Assembly (NCBI GenBank): GCA_041918155.1 | Contig: JAYRWH010000004.1 | Location: 1-64,000, forward strand | Direction of reading: 5' to 3' | Length of the DNA stretch: 64,000 nucleotides | From: UBA668 sp041918155 | GTDB taxonomy: Bacteria; Actinomycetota; Acidimicrobiia; Acidimicrobiales; Ilumatobacteraceae | Shown here: piece by piece, positions 1-8,256 of the stretch | Layout of the letters: each line of letters begins with the position of its first letter | How positions within the stretch are numbered: the first letter of the stretch is position 1 | Program-made: the position numbers and the translations under genes | The notes under the pieces: model-generated | Databases searched by the model: none | The model's input: only the letters and a program-made list of their open reading frames with translations | Told to the model about the DNA's origin: nothing

Positions 1-159
1 CCCACCAAGAAAGCCGCGCCCACCAAGAAAGCCGCGCCCACCAAGAAAGCCGCGCCCACCAAGAAAGCCGCTCCCGCCAAGAAAGCCGCGCCCGCCAAGA
101 AAGCCGCTCCCGCCAAGAAAGCTGCCCCCGCGAAGGCCGCTCCGTCGAAGAAAGCTGCA
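1..159 (+). repeat. 18-bp tandem repeat encoding PTKKAA/PAKKAA
   Basis: Seven consecutive 18-base units run from 1 to 126, differing only at a few positions (ACC to GCC, GCG to GCT). A 15-base shortened unit (127-141) and a diverged unit (142-159) follow. The array continues off the left edge. It is in frame and encodes the basic tail of the DksA-like protein, so copy number is likely to vary between strains. Confidence 0.95.
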
Positions 160-681
160 CCGCCGGCGAAGCCCACCACAACGCACAGGGCCCCGGTAGC
201 CAAGCCCGTACTGGCACCGAAGGTGGCGTCAGCCGTCAAGAAGCCGGCAGGTCCCGAAAAGCCACAGGTCAAGGGCATCACCAAAGACGGCATTGCCTAT
301 ACCAAGGATTTCGACGCCAAGTTCCTCACCGCGCAGAAGGCCGCCCTCATCTCCGAGCGTGCGATGCTGCTCGGACAGGCGCTCAACCTCGAGGAGGAAG
401 CGCATCAGCTCGTCGAAGAGCAGGAGATGGGCGATGTGCAGTTCGACGACGAAGGTGGCGAGGGCGACACGATGGTCGTCGAGCGTGAGCGCGACCTCGC
501 GATCAGCGCCCAGGCCCGCCAGACGATCGCCGATGTCGACGCCGCGATCGCACGGCTCAGCACCGGCGCCTACGGCTACTCGATCGAGTCCGGCCGTCCC
601 ATCCCCCGTGAGCGTCTCGAGGCGATTCCGTGGGCGACCGTCCTCGTGGAGGAGAAGGTCGGCGGGATCGGTCGTCGATGA
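1..681 (+). CDS. TraR/DksA-like protein with Lys/Ala/Pro-rich tail (5' end outside window)
   Basis: The frame is open from base 1, so the true start is upstream and 226 codons are visible. Roughly the first 60 visible residues are P-T/A-K-K-A-A repeats, a basic histone-H1-like tail. A helical segment rich in Glu follows, and then a C-terminal segment resembling the DksA/TraR zinc-finger region (GAYGYSIESGRPIP, then RLEAIPWATVLVEEK). In that family four Cys bind zinc and the protein sits in the RNA polymerase secondary channel. Here every expected Cys position is Ser, Val or another residue. The fold is probably kept without metal; the basic tail may bind nucleic acid. Its stop overlaps the lspA start (ATGA). 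Confidence 0.75.
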   Translation, partial: PTKKAAPTKKAAPTKKAAPTKKAAPAKKAAPAKKAAPAKKAAPAKAAPSKKAAPPAKPTTTHRAPVAKPVLAPKVASAVKKPAGPEKPQVKGITKDGIAYTKDFDAKFLTAQKAALISERAMLLGQALNLEEEAHQLVEEQEMGDVQFDDEGGEGDTMVVERERDLAISAQARQTIADVDAAIARLSTGAYGYSIESGRPIPRERLEAIPWATVLVEEKVGGIGRR

Positions 682-1223
682 CCGATGAGGGTGAGGACGC
701 GCCCGCAGGCGACGCGCCCGCCGAGCATGACGCGTCGGAGCGTCGCCCGCACCGCTTCTGGCGGCTGACACTGCCGCTTGCGCTGGCTGTCGTGCTGTTC
801 GACCAGCTTGCCAAGAACTGGGCGATCGGCAGCCTCGCCGATGGCCGCGCTCGACATGTGGTGTGGACGCTGCAGTGGAACCTGTCGTTCAACAGCGGCA
901 TGGCGTTCTCCAAGGGCCAAGGGATCGGGCCGATCATCGGTCTACTCGCCATCGTGGTGGTGATCGTGATCGCCCTGTCAGTGCGTCACAGCGGCAGCCG
1001 AATGCTCGATTTGGCGGCAGGCCTGGTGATGGGCGGTGCGCTCGGCAACCTTGCCGACCGCCTGTTCCGTGGCGATGGCTGGCTGCACGGCTCGGTCATC
1101 GACTTCATCGACTTCCAGTGGTTTCCGATCTTCAACCTTGCCGATGTTGGCGTGAACGTCGGCGGCGGTTTGTTCCTGCTGTGGTCGTTGCTCTCGCGCG
1201 GCTCGAAGGCCGCTGCATCGTGA
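678..1223 (+). CDS. lspA: Lipoprotein signal peptidase (signal peptidase II)
   Basis: A 181-residue integral membrane aspartyl protease that removes signal peptides from diacylglyceryl-modified prolipoproteins. The start is the ATG overlapping the previous stop (ATGA at 678-681). A charged N-terminal tail of about 30 residues precedes the first membrane segment. Family motifs are present: FDQLAKNW near residue 38, NLSFNSGMAFS (the N-T-G-x-A-F box), GGALGNLADRL with the first catalytic Asp, and FNLADVGVNVG with the second. Four membrane segments are apparent. Several lipobox proteins in this window (13.4, 25.6, 46.7 and 55.2 kb) would be substrates. The stop overlaps the rluD start; lspA-rluD is a common bacterial pairing. 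Confidence 0.95.
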   Translation: MTDEGEDAPAGDAPAEHDASERRPHRFWRLTLPLALAVVLFDQLAKNWAIGSLADGRARHVVWTLQWNLSFNSGMAFSKGQGIGPIIGLLAIVVVIVIALSVRHSGSRMLDLAAGLVMGGALGNLADRLFRGDGWLHGSVIDFIDFQWFPIFNLADVGVNVGGGLFLLWSLLSRGSKAAAS

Positions 1224-2143
1224 TCGAGGAACAGATTCCACACGCGCTCGCCGGCGAACGCCTCGATCGCATCGTCTCGCTCATCACCGAACGCAGCCGC
1301 GCCGACGCGGCCGCGCTCGTGGCGGCGGGCGGTGTGTCGCTCGATTCCGAGGTGGAGACCTCGGGCAAGGTCCGCGTCCGTGAGGGCCAGACCGTGGTCG
1401 TGGACGAGTCGTTGCTGAAGGATCCCGAGCCGCCCGCGCCAGATCCGTCGGTGGTGTTCACCGTCGTTTACGAGGACGACCAGATCATCGTCGTCGACAA
1501 GCCGGCCGGTCTCGTGGTACACCCCGGTGCGGGGAATCCCGACGGCACGCTCGTGAACGGCCTGCTGGCCCGCTACCCCGACATCGCCGGCGTCGGCGAG
1601 TTCCACCGTCCGGGCATCGTCCATCGCCTCGACATCGGTACCTCGGGCCTCATGGTGGTCGCCCGGACCAAGCTCGCCTACCACTCGCTGGTCGATGCAC
1701 TCGCGTCCCGCGAGGTCGGCCGGGTGTACCGCACGCTCGTGTGGGGCCACCTCGACAACCCGATCGGCGTGATCGACGCGCCAATCGGCCGCGACCACCG
1801 CGACCCGATGCGCATGTCCGTCGTGGTCGACGGGAAGCCAGCGCGCACCCGCTATCGCGTGCTCGGGGCGTACCGCACCCCGGCTGCAGTTTCCAGCGTC
1901 GAGTGCCGCCTCGAGACGGGCCGTACCCATCAGATCCGCGTCCACCTCAGTGCGATCGGTCACCCGGTTGTGGGCGATGGCCAGTACGGCGGCATCCGCT
2001 CGGCGATCGACAGCCCACGCCCGTTCCTCCACGCGGCCGGCCTCGAACTCGTGCACCCGGTCACCGGCAAGGCGCTCGTGTTCCAATCGCCGCTTCCGGC
2101 CGACCTCGAGGCCGTGGCCGGGTTGTTGTCCGACCTGATCTGA
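1220..2143 (+). CDS. rluD: Large-subunit rRNA pseudouridine synthase, RluD family
   Basis: A 307-residue enzyme expected to isomerise uridines of 23S rRNA (helix 69 in the RluD group). I chose the GTG at 1220 because it overlaps the lspA stop as GTGA and gives a normal S4 domain start (EEQIPHALAGERLDRIVS). The N-terminal 80 residues form the S4 RNA-binding domain. The catalytic domain carries HRLDIGTSGLMVVA with the catalytic Asp, and later GRTHQIRVHLSAIGHPVVGD. Exact target uridines cannot be read from the sequence. It lies tail-to-tail with the Rrf2 gene. Confidence 0.92.
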   Translation: MIEEQIPHALAGERLDRIVSLITERSRADAAALVAAGGVSLDSEVETSGKVRVREGQTVVVDESLLKDPEPPAPDPSVVFTVVYEDDQIIVVDKPAGLVVHPGAGNPDGTLVNGLLARYPDIAGVGEFHRPGIVHRLDIGTSGLMVVARTKLAYHSLVDALASREVGRVYRTLVWGHLDNPIGVIDAPIGRDHRDPMRMSVVVDGKPARTRYRVLGAYRTPAAVSSVECRLETGRTHQIRVHLSAIGHPVVGDGQYGGIRSAIDSPRPFLHAAGLELVHPVTGKALVFQSPLPADLEAVAGLLSDLI

Positions 2144-2178
2144 TCGGCCGCGCGTGGTCGCCTGGGGTTGGTACGCCG

Positions 2179-2637
2179 TCAGATGATGAAGTCGTAGCGC
2201 GCTTCGGGATACGGGGCTTGCCCGCGTGCCGCGTCGGCGACCGATTGCAGCGTGAAATCCTCCATCACCCGACGCATGTGCTCGCCGGCGGTCTTCCAGA
2301 TCGACAGCAGCACACACTGGCCCTCGTGGTCGCACGCGCCGTCCTGGTGCGGCTCACCGAAGTCGCCGAGGCTGATCGGGCCGTCGACCGCGCTGAGGAT
2401 CTCGCTGATGCGGATCTCGGCGGGCGGGCGGGCGAGCACATAACCGCCGCCCACGCCACGCTTGGAACGCACCAGGCCGGCGCCCTTCAGCGCGAGCAGG
2501 ATCTGTTCGAGATAGGGCTGCGGGATACCGGTACGTTCGGCGATGTCGCGCACGGAAGTGGGGCCTGGCTCGTCGAGATGGAGCGCGAGCGACAGCAGCG
2601 CTCGGCACGCGTAATCACCCTTGCTCGACACTCTCAC
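2179..2637 (-). CDS. Rrf2-family transcriptional regulator
   Basis: A 152-residue winged-helix regulator of the IscR/NsrR/RsrR superfamily. The GTG at 2637 gives the canonical family start (VRVSSKGDYACRALL); an upstream ATG at 2676 would add 13 residues. The HTH reads VRDIAERTGIPQPYLEQILLAL, followed by the wing KRGVGGGYVLARP. The effector region has CDHEGQC, two Cys five residues apart, instead of the three-Cys Fe-S triad of IscR. An additional Cys lies near the N-terminus (DYACRALL). Cluster binding is possible but not established. No Fe-S assembly genes lie nearby, so the target is unknown. Confidence 0.88.
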   Translation of the reverse strand: MRVSSKGDYACRALLSLALHLDEPGPTSVRDIAERTGIPQPYLEQILLALKGAGLVRSKRGVGGGYVLARPPAEIRISEILSAVDGPISLGDFGEPHQDGACDHEGQCVLLSIWKTAGEHMRRVMEDFTLQSVADAARGQAPYPEARYDFII

Positions 2638-2721
2638 GCCGCCATCGTAGGCGGCGACTCCACGATCCGACGACACACCGGGTGGCGCGCGGTACCCGCG
2701 GGGTGATGGACTGAGCGTGCT

Positions 2722-3837
2722 GTGAGTCCCGCCCCGATGCCTGTGCTCCCGAACTACTCGGGGCCGAATGTGCGCGGCATCGTTCCCGCGCTCCTCTCGC
2801 CGCGCGCTGCGCCGATGCCCGACTGGGTACCCGCCTCGGCGCGCGACGCGCGTCAGATCGTGCTGCTCGTCATCGATGGGCTGGGCTGGGAGCAGCTACA
2901 AGAGCGGGTCCACCTCGCGCCGACGCTCGCGGCAATGACCGGCGGGCCGATCACCACTGTCGTGCCGTCGACCACCGCGGCGGCACTCACCTCGATCGCT
3001 ACTGGCCTCACCCCGGGCGAGCACGGCCTGGTCGGGTACCGGATGGACATGTCCGGAGAGGTGCTCAACGTGCTGCGCTGGCACACCTCGCGCGGCGACG
3101 CCCGTCGGCAGATCGAGCCGAGCGTCACGCAACCGTTCGCACCCTTCCTTGGCGAGCGCGTGCCGGTGGTCGGCAAGGCGGATCTCGAGGCGTCGGCGTT
3201 CACCGCGGCGCACCTGCGTGGCACTCGGCCCTGCGGGTACCGTCTGCTGTCGAGCCTGCCGGTGATATTGGGGGATCTCCTCCGCTCCGGTGAGCCGTTC
3301 GTCTACGCCTACTACGACGGCATCGACAAGGTGGCCCACGAACGCGGCTTCGGCGCGTTCTACGACGCCGAGCTGAGGGCGGTCGATCAGCTCGTCGGCG
3401 ACGTGCGCGCGGAACTGCCGGCCGGGGCGGTGCTGCTCGTCACCGCCGACCATGGCCAGGTGCAGGTGGGCGAGAACACGGTGGTACCCCACGCAGACGT
3501 GTTGCGTTGCGTCCGCGCTCAGAGCGGCGAGGGTCGGTTCCGCTGGCTGCATGCTCGACCTGGTGCGGCCGATGACCTGTTGGCTGCGGCCGTCGAGCAC
3601 CACTCGGACACCGGCTGGGTGCGGCCGCGGGCGCAGATGATCGACGAGGGGTGGTTCGGGTCGGTGGTCAGCCCGCCGATCGCCGCCCGCTACGGCGATG
3701 TCGCCCTCGTACCCCACGCCCCCGTGACGTACTTCGACCCCGACGACAGCGGCCCGTTCCCGTTGATATGTCGACACGGATCGCTGACGTCTGCTGAGAT
3801 GCTGGTACCGCTGCTGGCGGAACGATCCAGTCGATGA
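2722..3837 (+). CDS. Alkaline phosphatase superfamily / type I phosphodiesterase-like protein
   Basis: A 371-residue putative metal-dependent hydrolase of the nucleotide pyrophosphatase/phosphodiesterase type, starting at GTG 2722. Metal and nucleophile motifs are visible: LLVIDGLGW near residue 52 (first Asp), PSTTAAALTSIATG near residue 85 (candidate Thr nucleophile), YYDGIDKVAHERG near residue 200 (Asp and His) and VTADHGQVQV near residue 240 (Asp-His). No signal peptide is evident, so it is probably cytoplasmic. Similar proteins occur widely in actinobacteria without an assigned substrate. It lies upstream of the bpa homologue in the same direction. Confidence 0.85.
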   Translation: MSPAPMPVLPNYSGPNVRGIVPALLSPRAAPMPDWVPASARDARQIVLLVIDGLGWEQLQERVHLAPTLAAMTGGPITTVVPSTTAAALTSIATGLTPGEHGLVGYRMDMSGEVLNVLRWHTSRGDARRQIEPSVTQPFAPFLGERVPVVGKADLEASAFTAAHLRGTRPCGYRLLSSLPVILGDLLRSGEPFVYAYYDGIDKVAHERGFGAFYDAELRAVDQLVGDVRAELPAGAVLLVTADHGQVQVGENTVVPHADVLRCVRAQSGEGRFRWLHARPGAADDLLAAAVEHHSDTGWVRPRAQMIDEGWFGSVVSPPIAARYGDVALVPHAPVTYFDPDDSGPFPLICRHGSLTSAEMLVPLLAERSSR

Positions 3838-3870
3838 AGGCATCCACGCGATGCGTGAAGGAGTTCCCCG

Positions 3871-4368
3871 ATGAGTGACGAAACCCCGCAGGTCGAACAT
3901 GGCGAAGTGGTCGAGGGCCGGCCGCAGATCCAGGGCGAAGAGGCACCGCTGATGGAGACCGTCACCGAGCCGGCCAAGGTGATGCGGATCGGCTCGATGG
4001 TGAAGCAGTTGCTGGAGGAGGTGCGCGGTCAACCCCTCGACGAGGCCAGTCGCGAGCGCCTCGCCGAGATCTACGAGCGCTCGATTGTCGAGCTGAGCGC
4101 AGCCCTGTCGCCCGATCTGCAAGAAGAGCTGCACATGCTGGCCCTGCCGTTCAAGGAGGGCGAGGTGCCCTCCGAGAGCGAGCTGAGGGTGGTCAAGGCC
4201 CAGCTCGTGGGCTGGCTCGAAGGCCTGTTCCACGGCATCCAGGCCACCCTGTTCGCCCAGCAGATCGCCGCCCGCCAACAGCTCGAGCAGATGCGCCAGC
4301 TGCCCCCCGGCATGGCCGGCCAGGGCGAACGCGGTGAGCCGGGCGTGCGCCCGGGCACCTACCTGTAG
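3871..4368 (+). CDS. bpa: Bacterial proteasome activator (Bpa/PafE family)
   Basis: A 165-residue helical protein matching the Bpa/PafE family, which forms ATP-independent dodecameric rings that open the 20S proteasome gate and feed it unfolded proteins. The helical core runs from about residue 35 to 145 (for example KVMRIGSMVKQLLEEVR and LVGWLEGLFHGIQATLFAQQ). A flexible Gly/Pro-rich C-terminus ends in GTYL. In the mycobacterial protein the C-terminus is GQYL, the docking motif with a penultimate Tyr, and that Tyr is kept here. A Shine-Dalgarno-like AAGGAG lies about 10 bases before the ATG. No other proteasome gene lies in this window. Confidence 0.88.
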   Translation: MSDETPQVEHGEVVEGRPQIQGEEAPLMETVTEPAKVMRIGSMVKQLLEEVRGQPLDEASRERLAEIYERSIVELSAALSPDLQEELHMLALPFKEGEVPSESELRVVKAQLVGWLEGLFHGIQATLFAQQIAARQQLEQMRQLPPGMAGQGERGEPGVRPGTYL

Positions 4369-4486
4369 CGCCCCCGAGGGTTGATGTACCCAGATGCCGG
4401 GGGGTAGGAAACCCTCCGAGAACGACGTATCTGTGGCAAACCCTCAGACGGCGGCATCGGCTGTTTCGCTCGGGCCTCGATGCGGC

Positions 4487-4492
4487 TAGGGT
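4487..4492 (+). promoter_or_regulatory. Candidate -10 box for dnaE
   Basis: TAGGGT lies 17 bases downstream of TTTCGC (4464-4469). The -35 match is weak. A start site about seven bases on would place the hairpin at 4498-4517 at the very 5' end of the dnaE leader. Confidence 0.35.
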
Positions 4493-4497
4493 CGACG

Positions 4498-4517
4498 GAA
4501 TCACAGCAATGTGATTC
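4498..4517 (+). promoter_or_regulatory. Perfect inverted repeat / hairpin in dnaE leader
   Basis: GAATCACA, GCAA, TGTGATTC: two perfect 8-base arms around a GCAA spacer, 40 bases before the dnaE start. As DNA it could be an operator. As RNA it is a stem capped by a GNRA-type tetraloop. It resembles a CRP half-site pair turned inside out, so it is not a standard CRP site. Confidence 0.6.
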
Positions 4518-4557
4518 TGCCGTTGTGCCGTTCGAACCAAGAGGGAGGTCTGCGCCC

Positions 4558-7500
4558 GTGGGCGACTCGTTCACCCACCTGCATGTGCACACCGAGTTCT
4601 CCATGCTCGACGGCGCAGCGCGCCTCGACGAGCTGGTGGCCAAGGCCGTGCAGGACGGCCAGCCCGGCCTCGGTATCACTGACCACGGCAACATGTACGG
4701 CGTCCTCGAGTTCTTCAAGGAGTGCCGCAAGCAGGGTGTGAAGCCGATCATCGGCACCGAGGCCTACCTCGCCTACGACAGCCGACTCGAGCGGCCGGCC
4801 CGCCGCGGCCGGGTCGATGACTCGGGCGGTGACACCGACGGCGGCAAGAAGCTCTACTACCACCTCACCCTGCTCGCCGAGACCGACCAGGGGTACCGCA
4901 ACCTCATCCAGCTCGCCAGCCTGGCCTTTCTCGAGGGCTACTACTACAAGCCGCGCATGGACTGGGATCTGCTCGAGCGCTACCACGACGGGCTCATCGC
5001 CACGACGGGCTGCCTCGGTGGCCATGTGTTGCAGGCCCTGCTGCAGGGCGACGAGAAGGGTGCGCTGCAGAAGGCCGGCCGCCTGCAGGAGATCTTCGGC
5101 CGCGACAATCTGTTCGTCGAGCTGCAGGATCACGGGCTGGCCAGCCAGCGCGAGACCAACCCCAAGCTGGTCGAGATCGCCAAGCGCATCGGCGCGCCGA
5201 TCATCGCCACCAACGACTCGCACTATGTGCACCGCGAGGATCACGAGTCGCACGACGCCCTGCTCTGTGTGCAGACCGGGGCGATGCTGAATGACCCCAA
5301 GCGGTTCAAGTTCGAGGGAACCGAGCACTACCTGAAGAGCGCGAACGAGATGCGCTACCTGTTCCGCGACCTGCCCGAGGCGTGCGACAACACGCTCTGG
5401 ATCGCCGAGCGGGCCGACGTCAACATCGAGTTCGGCAAGCCGCTGCTGCCCAACTTCCCCCTGCCCGAGGGCTTCACCACCGACGCCGAGTACCTCAAGC
5501 ACCTCACGTGGGAGGGCGCCAAGCAGCGCTGGGGTGAGCACATCTCGCCCACCGCGGGCGAGCGCCTCGCCTATGAGCTGCAGACGATCGAGAACATGGG
5601 GTTCGCCTCGTACTTCCTCATCGTCTGGGATCTCATCAAGCACGCGAAGGATGCGGGCATCCGCGTCGGCCCCGGCCGTGGCTCGGCAGCCGGGTGCGCC
5701 GTGGCGTACTGCTTGCGCATCACCGATCTCGACCCGATCAAGTACGACCTGCTGTTCGAGCGCTTCCTCAACCCCAGCCGCATCTCCATGCCCGACATCG
5801 ACATGGACTTCGACTCGCGGTACCGAGACGAGATGATCTCCTACGCGGCCCGCAAGTACGGGCGCGACCATGTCGCCCAGATCATCACGTTCGGCACGAT
5901 CAAGGCACGCAACGCGGTGCGCGACGCGGCCCGGGTGCTCGGCTACCCCTACGGGGTGGGCGACAAGATCGCCAAGGCGATGCCGCCGCTCGTGATGGGC
6001 CGCGACACCCCGCTGAAGTACTGCTTCGAGGAGAACCCGAAGTATGCCGACGGTTACAAGGCCGCGGCCGAGCTGAGGGCGATGGCCGAGACCGATCCCG
6101 ACGTGAAGCGGGTCGTGCAGGTGGCCAAAGGGCTCGAGGGTCTGAAGCGCAGCGACGGTATCCATGCCGCGGCCGTGGTGATCACGAAGGATCCGCTCAC
6201 CACGTATCTGCCCATCCAACGCAAGCCCGAGGCCGGTGGCAAGGCCGAGGATGCCCCGATCGTCACCCAGTTCGAAATGCATGGTGTGGAAGAACTCGGT
6301 CTGCTGAAGATGGACTTCCTCGGCCTGCGCAACCTTGACGTCATCACCGACACCGTCGAGATGGTGCGCGCCACCAAAGACCCCACGTTCGACATCGACA
6401 CCGTTTCGCTCGAGGATCTCAAGGTGTTCGAGCTGTTGCAGCGCGGCGACACGATGGGCGTGTTCCAGCTCGAGTCGCCGCCGATGCGGGCGCTCATGCG
6501 GGCACTCGCGCCCACCTCGTTCGATGACGTCGCCGCGCTCGTGGCGCTCTACCGGCCGGGGCCGATGAGCGTCAACATGCACTACGACTACGCCGACCGC
6601 AAGAACGATCGCCAGAAGGTGGAGTACTTCCACGCCGATGCCGAGGCCGTCCTCGGCGACACGTACGGACTGATGATCTACCAGGAGAGCGTGATGCGGG
6701 TCGCGCAGAAGTTCGCCGGCTACTCGCTCGCCGAAGCCGACAACCTGCGCAAGGCGATGGGCAAGAAGAGCCGCGAAGTCATGGCCGCCGCGCGCCAGGC
6801 GTTCGAGGACGGGTGCGAGAACACCGGCTACGGACGGGTGCTCGGCAAGGAGCTGTTCGACATCATCGAGCCCTTCGCCGACTATGCGTTCAACAAGAGC
6901 CACGCGTTCGGCTACGGCCTGGTCGCATACCAGACCGCGTACCTGAAGGCGCACTACCCGGTCGAGTACATGGCCTGTCTGCTCACCAGCGTAAAGAGCA
7001 ACCTCGACAAGGCGGCGGTGTACCTCAGCGATGCCCGGGCATCGGGCGTGAAGGTGCTCACCCCCGACATCAATGTCTCCGTGCTCGACTTCGCAGCGGT
7101 CGCCGCCAAGGACGTGCCCGCCGAGGTGGCGCTGCCCGCCGGCAGCCCTGGCGCGATCACATTCGGCCTGTCCGCGATCCGCAACGTGGGCGACCAGCTG
7201 GTGCGCACATTGCTGGAAGAACGCGACCGCAACGGCCCGTATGCCTCGTTCCACGAGTTCGTCGAGCGGGCGCCGGAGACCGTGCTCAACAAGCGCACGG
7301 TGGAATCCCTCATCAAAGCAGGCGCGTTCGACGGGATGGGCCACCCGCGCAAGGGCCTGCTGATGGTCTTTGAGCAGATCATCGACAGCACCCTCGTGCG
7401 TCGCCGCGAGCGCGACCAGGGTGTGATGAGCCTGTTCGGCGACATGGGCGCCGAGAACGACCATGGCTTCGACGAGCGGGTCAACATCCCCGCGCACGAG

Positions 7501-8124
7501 TTCGACAAGAGCGATCGCCTGAAGTTCGAGAAGGAGATGCTCGGCCTGTACATCTCCGACCACCCCCTGTTGGGTGTGGAGGCGGCGCTGCGTCGCAAGG
7601 TGGAGTGCAGCATCGCCGAGGCCGCCGAACGCGACGACGGCACCACGCTGATCCTCGGCGGGGTGATCACCAACCTGGCGCGGAAGTTCACCAAGAAGGG
7701 CGACCAGATGGCCGTCTTCATCCTGGAAGACCTCGACGCCACGATCGAAGCGACGGTCTTCCCGAGGGTGTTGATGGAGCAGGGCCACAAGTTGATCGAC
7801 GACGCGATCGTCACTGTCCGCGGGCGCATCGACAAGCGCGACGAGACGCGCGTCGGATTCATGGTGCAGGACGTGCAGATCCTCGAAGGGCTCGACTCGG
7901 GCAACGCCCCGCCACTGCGCTTGCGGGTGCCGGCCACCTCGCTGAACGAGCTGAAGATCCACCAGATCCGCAAGATCCTGCGAGAGCACCCCGGCGATTC
8001 GCCGGTGTACCTGCACATCGGCCAGGGCAAGGTGTTGCGCCTCTCCGACGAGTTCCGGGTCGATCTCGACCGTGTCGTGGGCGAACTGCGAATGGCCCTC
8101 GGCCACGACGCGGTGGTGCTCTGA
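4558..8124 (+). CDS. dnaE: DNA polymerase III alpha subunit
   Basis: The 1188-residue replicative polymerase subunit, close in length to mycobacterial DnaE1. I chose the GTG at 4558: GAGGGAGG at 4541-4548 is a good ribosome site and the PHP domain starts at once (FTHLHVHTEFSMLDG). An in-frame ATG at 4480 would add 26 unconserved residues. The PHP domain keeps its metal motifs (HVH, TDHGNMYG, TNDSHYVHRED), so intrinsic proofreading is plausible. The polymerase active site PDIDMDFD is near residue 412 and GPGRGSAAG precedes it. A C-terminal OB fold begins near residue 1030 (LILGGVITNLARKF). It appears to be a single-gene unit with its own leader. Confidence 0.97.
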   Translation: MGDSFTHLHVHTEFSMLDGAARLDELVAKAVQDGQPGLGITDHGNMYGVLEFFKECRKQGVKPIIGTEAYLAYDSRLERPARRGRVDDSGGDTDGGKKLYYHLTLLAETDQGYRNLIQLASLAFLEGYYYKPRMDWDLLERYHDGLIATTGCLGGHVLQALLQGDEKGALQKAGRLQEIFGRDNLFVELQDHGLASQRETNPKLVEIAKRIGAPIIATNDSHYVHREDHESHDALLCVQTGAMLNDPKRFKFEGTEHYLKSANEMRYLFRDLPEACDNTLWIAERADVNIEFGKPLLPNFPLPEGFTTDAEYLKHLTWEGAKQRWGEHISPTAGERLAYELQTIENMGFASYFLIVWDLIKHAKDAGIRVGPGRGSAAGCAVAYCLRITDLDPIKYDLLFERFLNPSRISMPDIDMDFDSRYRDEMISYAARKYGRDHVAQIITFGTIKARNAVRDAARVLGYPYGVGDKIAKAMPPLVMGRDTPLKYCFEENPKYADGYKAAAELRAMAETDPDVKRVVQVAKGLEGLKRSDGIHAAAVVITKDPLTTYLPIQRKPEAGGKAEDAPIVTQFEMHGVEELGLLKMDFLGLRNLDVITDTVEMVRATKDPTFDIDTVSLEDLKVFELLQRGDTMGVFQLESPPMRALMRALAPTSFDDVAALVALYRPGPMSVNMHYDYADRKNDRQKVEYFHADAEAVLGDTYGLMIYQESVMRVAQKFAGYSLAEADNLRKAMGKKSREVMAAARQAFEDGCENTGYGRVLGKELFDIIEPFADYAFNKSHAFGYGLVAYQTAYLKAHYPVEYMACLLTSVKSNLDKAAVYLSDARASGVKVLTPDINVSVLDFAAVAAKDVPAEVALPAGSPGAITFGLSAIRNVGDQLVRTLLEERDRNGPYASFHEFVERAPETVLNKRTVESLIKAGAFDGMGHPRKGLLMVFEQIIDSTLVRRRERDQGVMSLFGDMGAENDHGFDERVNIPAHEFDKSDRLKFEKEMLGLYISDHPLLGVEAALRRKVECSIAEAAERDDGTTLILGGVITNLARKFTKKGDQMAVFILEDLDATIEATVFPRVLMEQGHKLIDDAIVTVRGRIDKRDETRVGFMVQDVQILEGLDSGNAPPLRLRVPATSLNELKIHQIRKILREHPGDSPVYLHIGQGKVLRLSDEFRVDLDRVVGELRMALGHDAVVL

Positions 8125-8256
8125 GCCACTCCGGTGGCGCTTCGGGCCCCGGCCCCGTCGTACAGCGCAGGATTTGTGTCGAAACGGTGGCAGAATAGGG
8201 AACTCAGGTCACATCTCGGGTGTTCCCCGGGGCCGGAATCCAGGAGCTGCAGGGCA

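Noticed and set aside
1..159. Short regular repeats as a possible CRISPR
   Set aside because: There are no unique spacers; units are contiguous 18-mers in frame with a protein tail.
4498..4517. CRP/FNR operator before dnaE
   Set aside because: A CRP site is TGTGA-N6-TCACA; here the half-sites are in the reverse order with a four-base spacer.
4501..8106. A 1201-codon open frame antisense to dnaE, and similar long antisense frames opposite thrS (17220-19184) and acn (38364-40592)
   Set aside because: High G+C removes stop codons from the opposite strand. The translations are His/Arg/Val/Leu-skewed with no recognisable domain, while the sense strand encodes complete enzymes.
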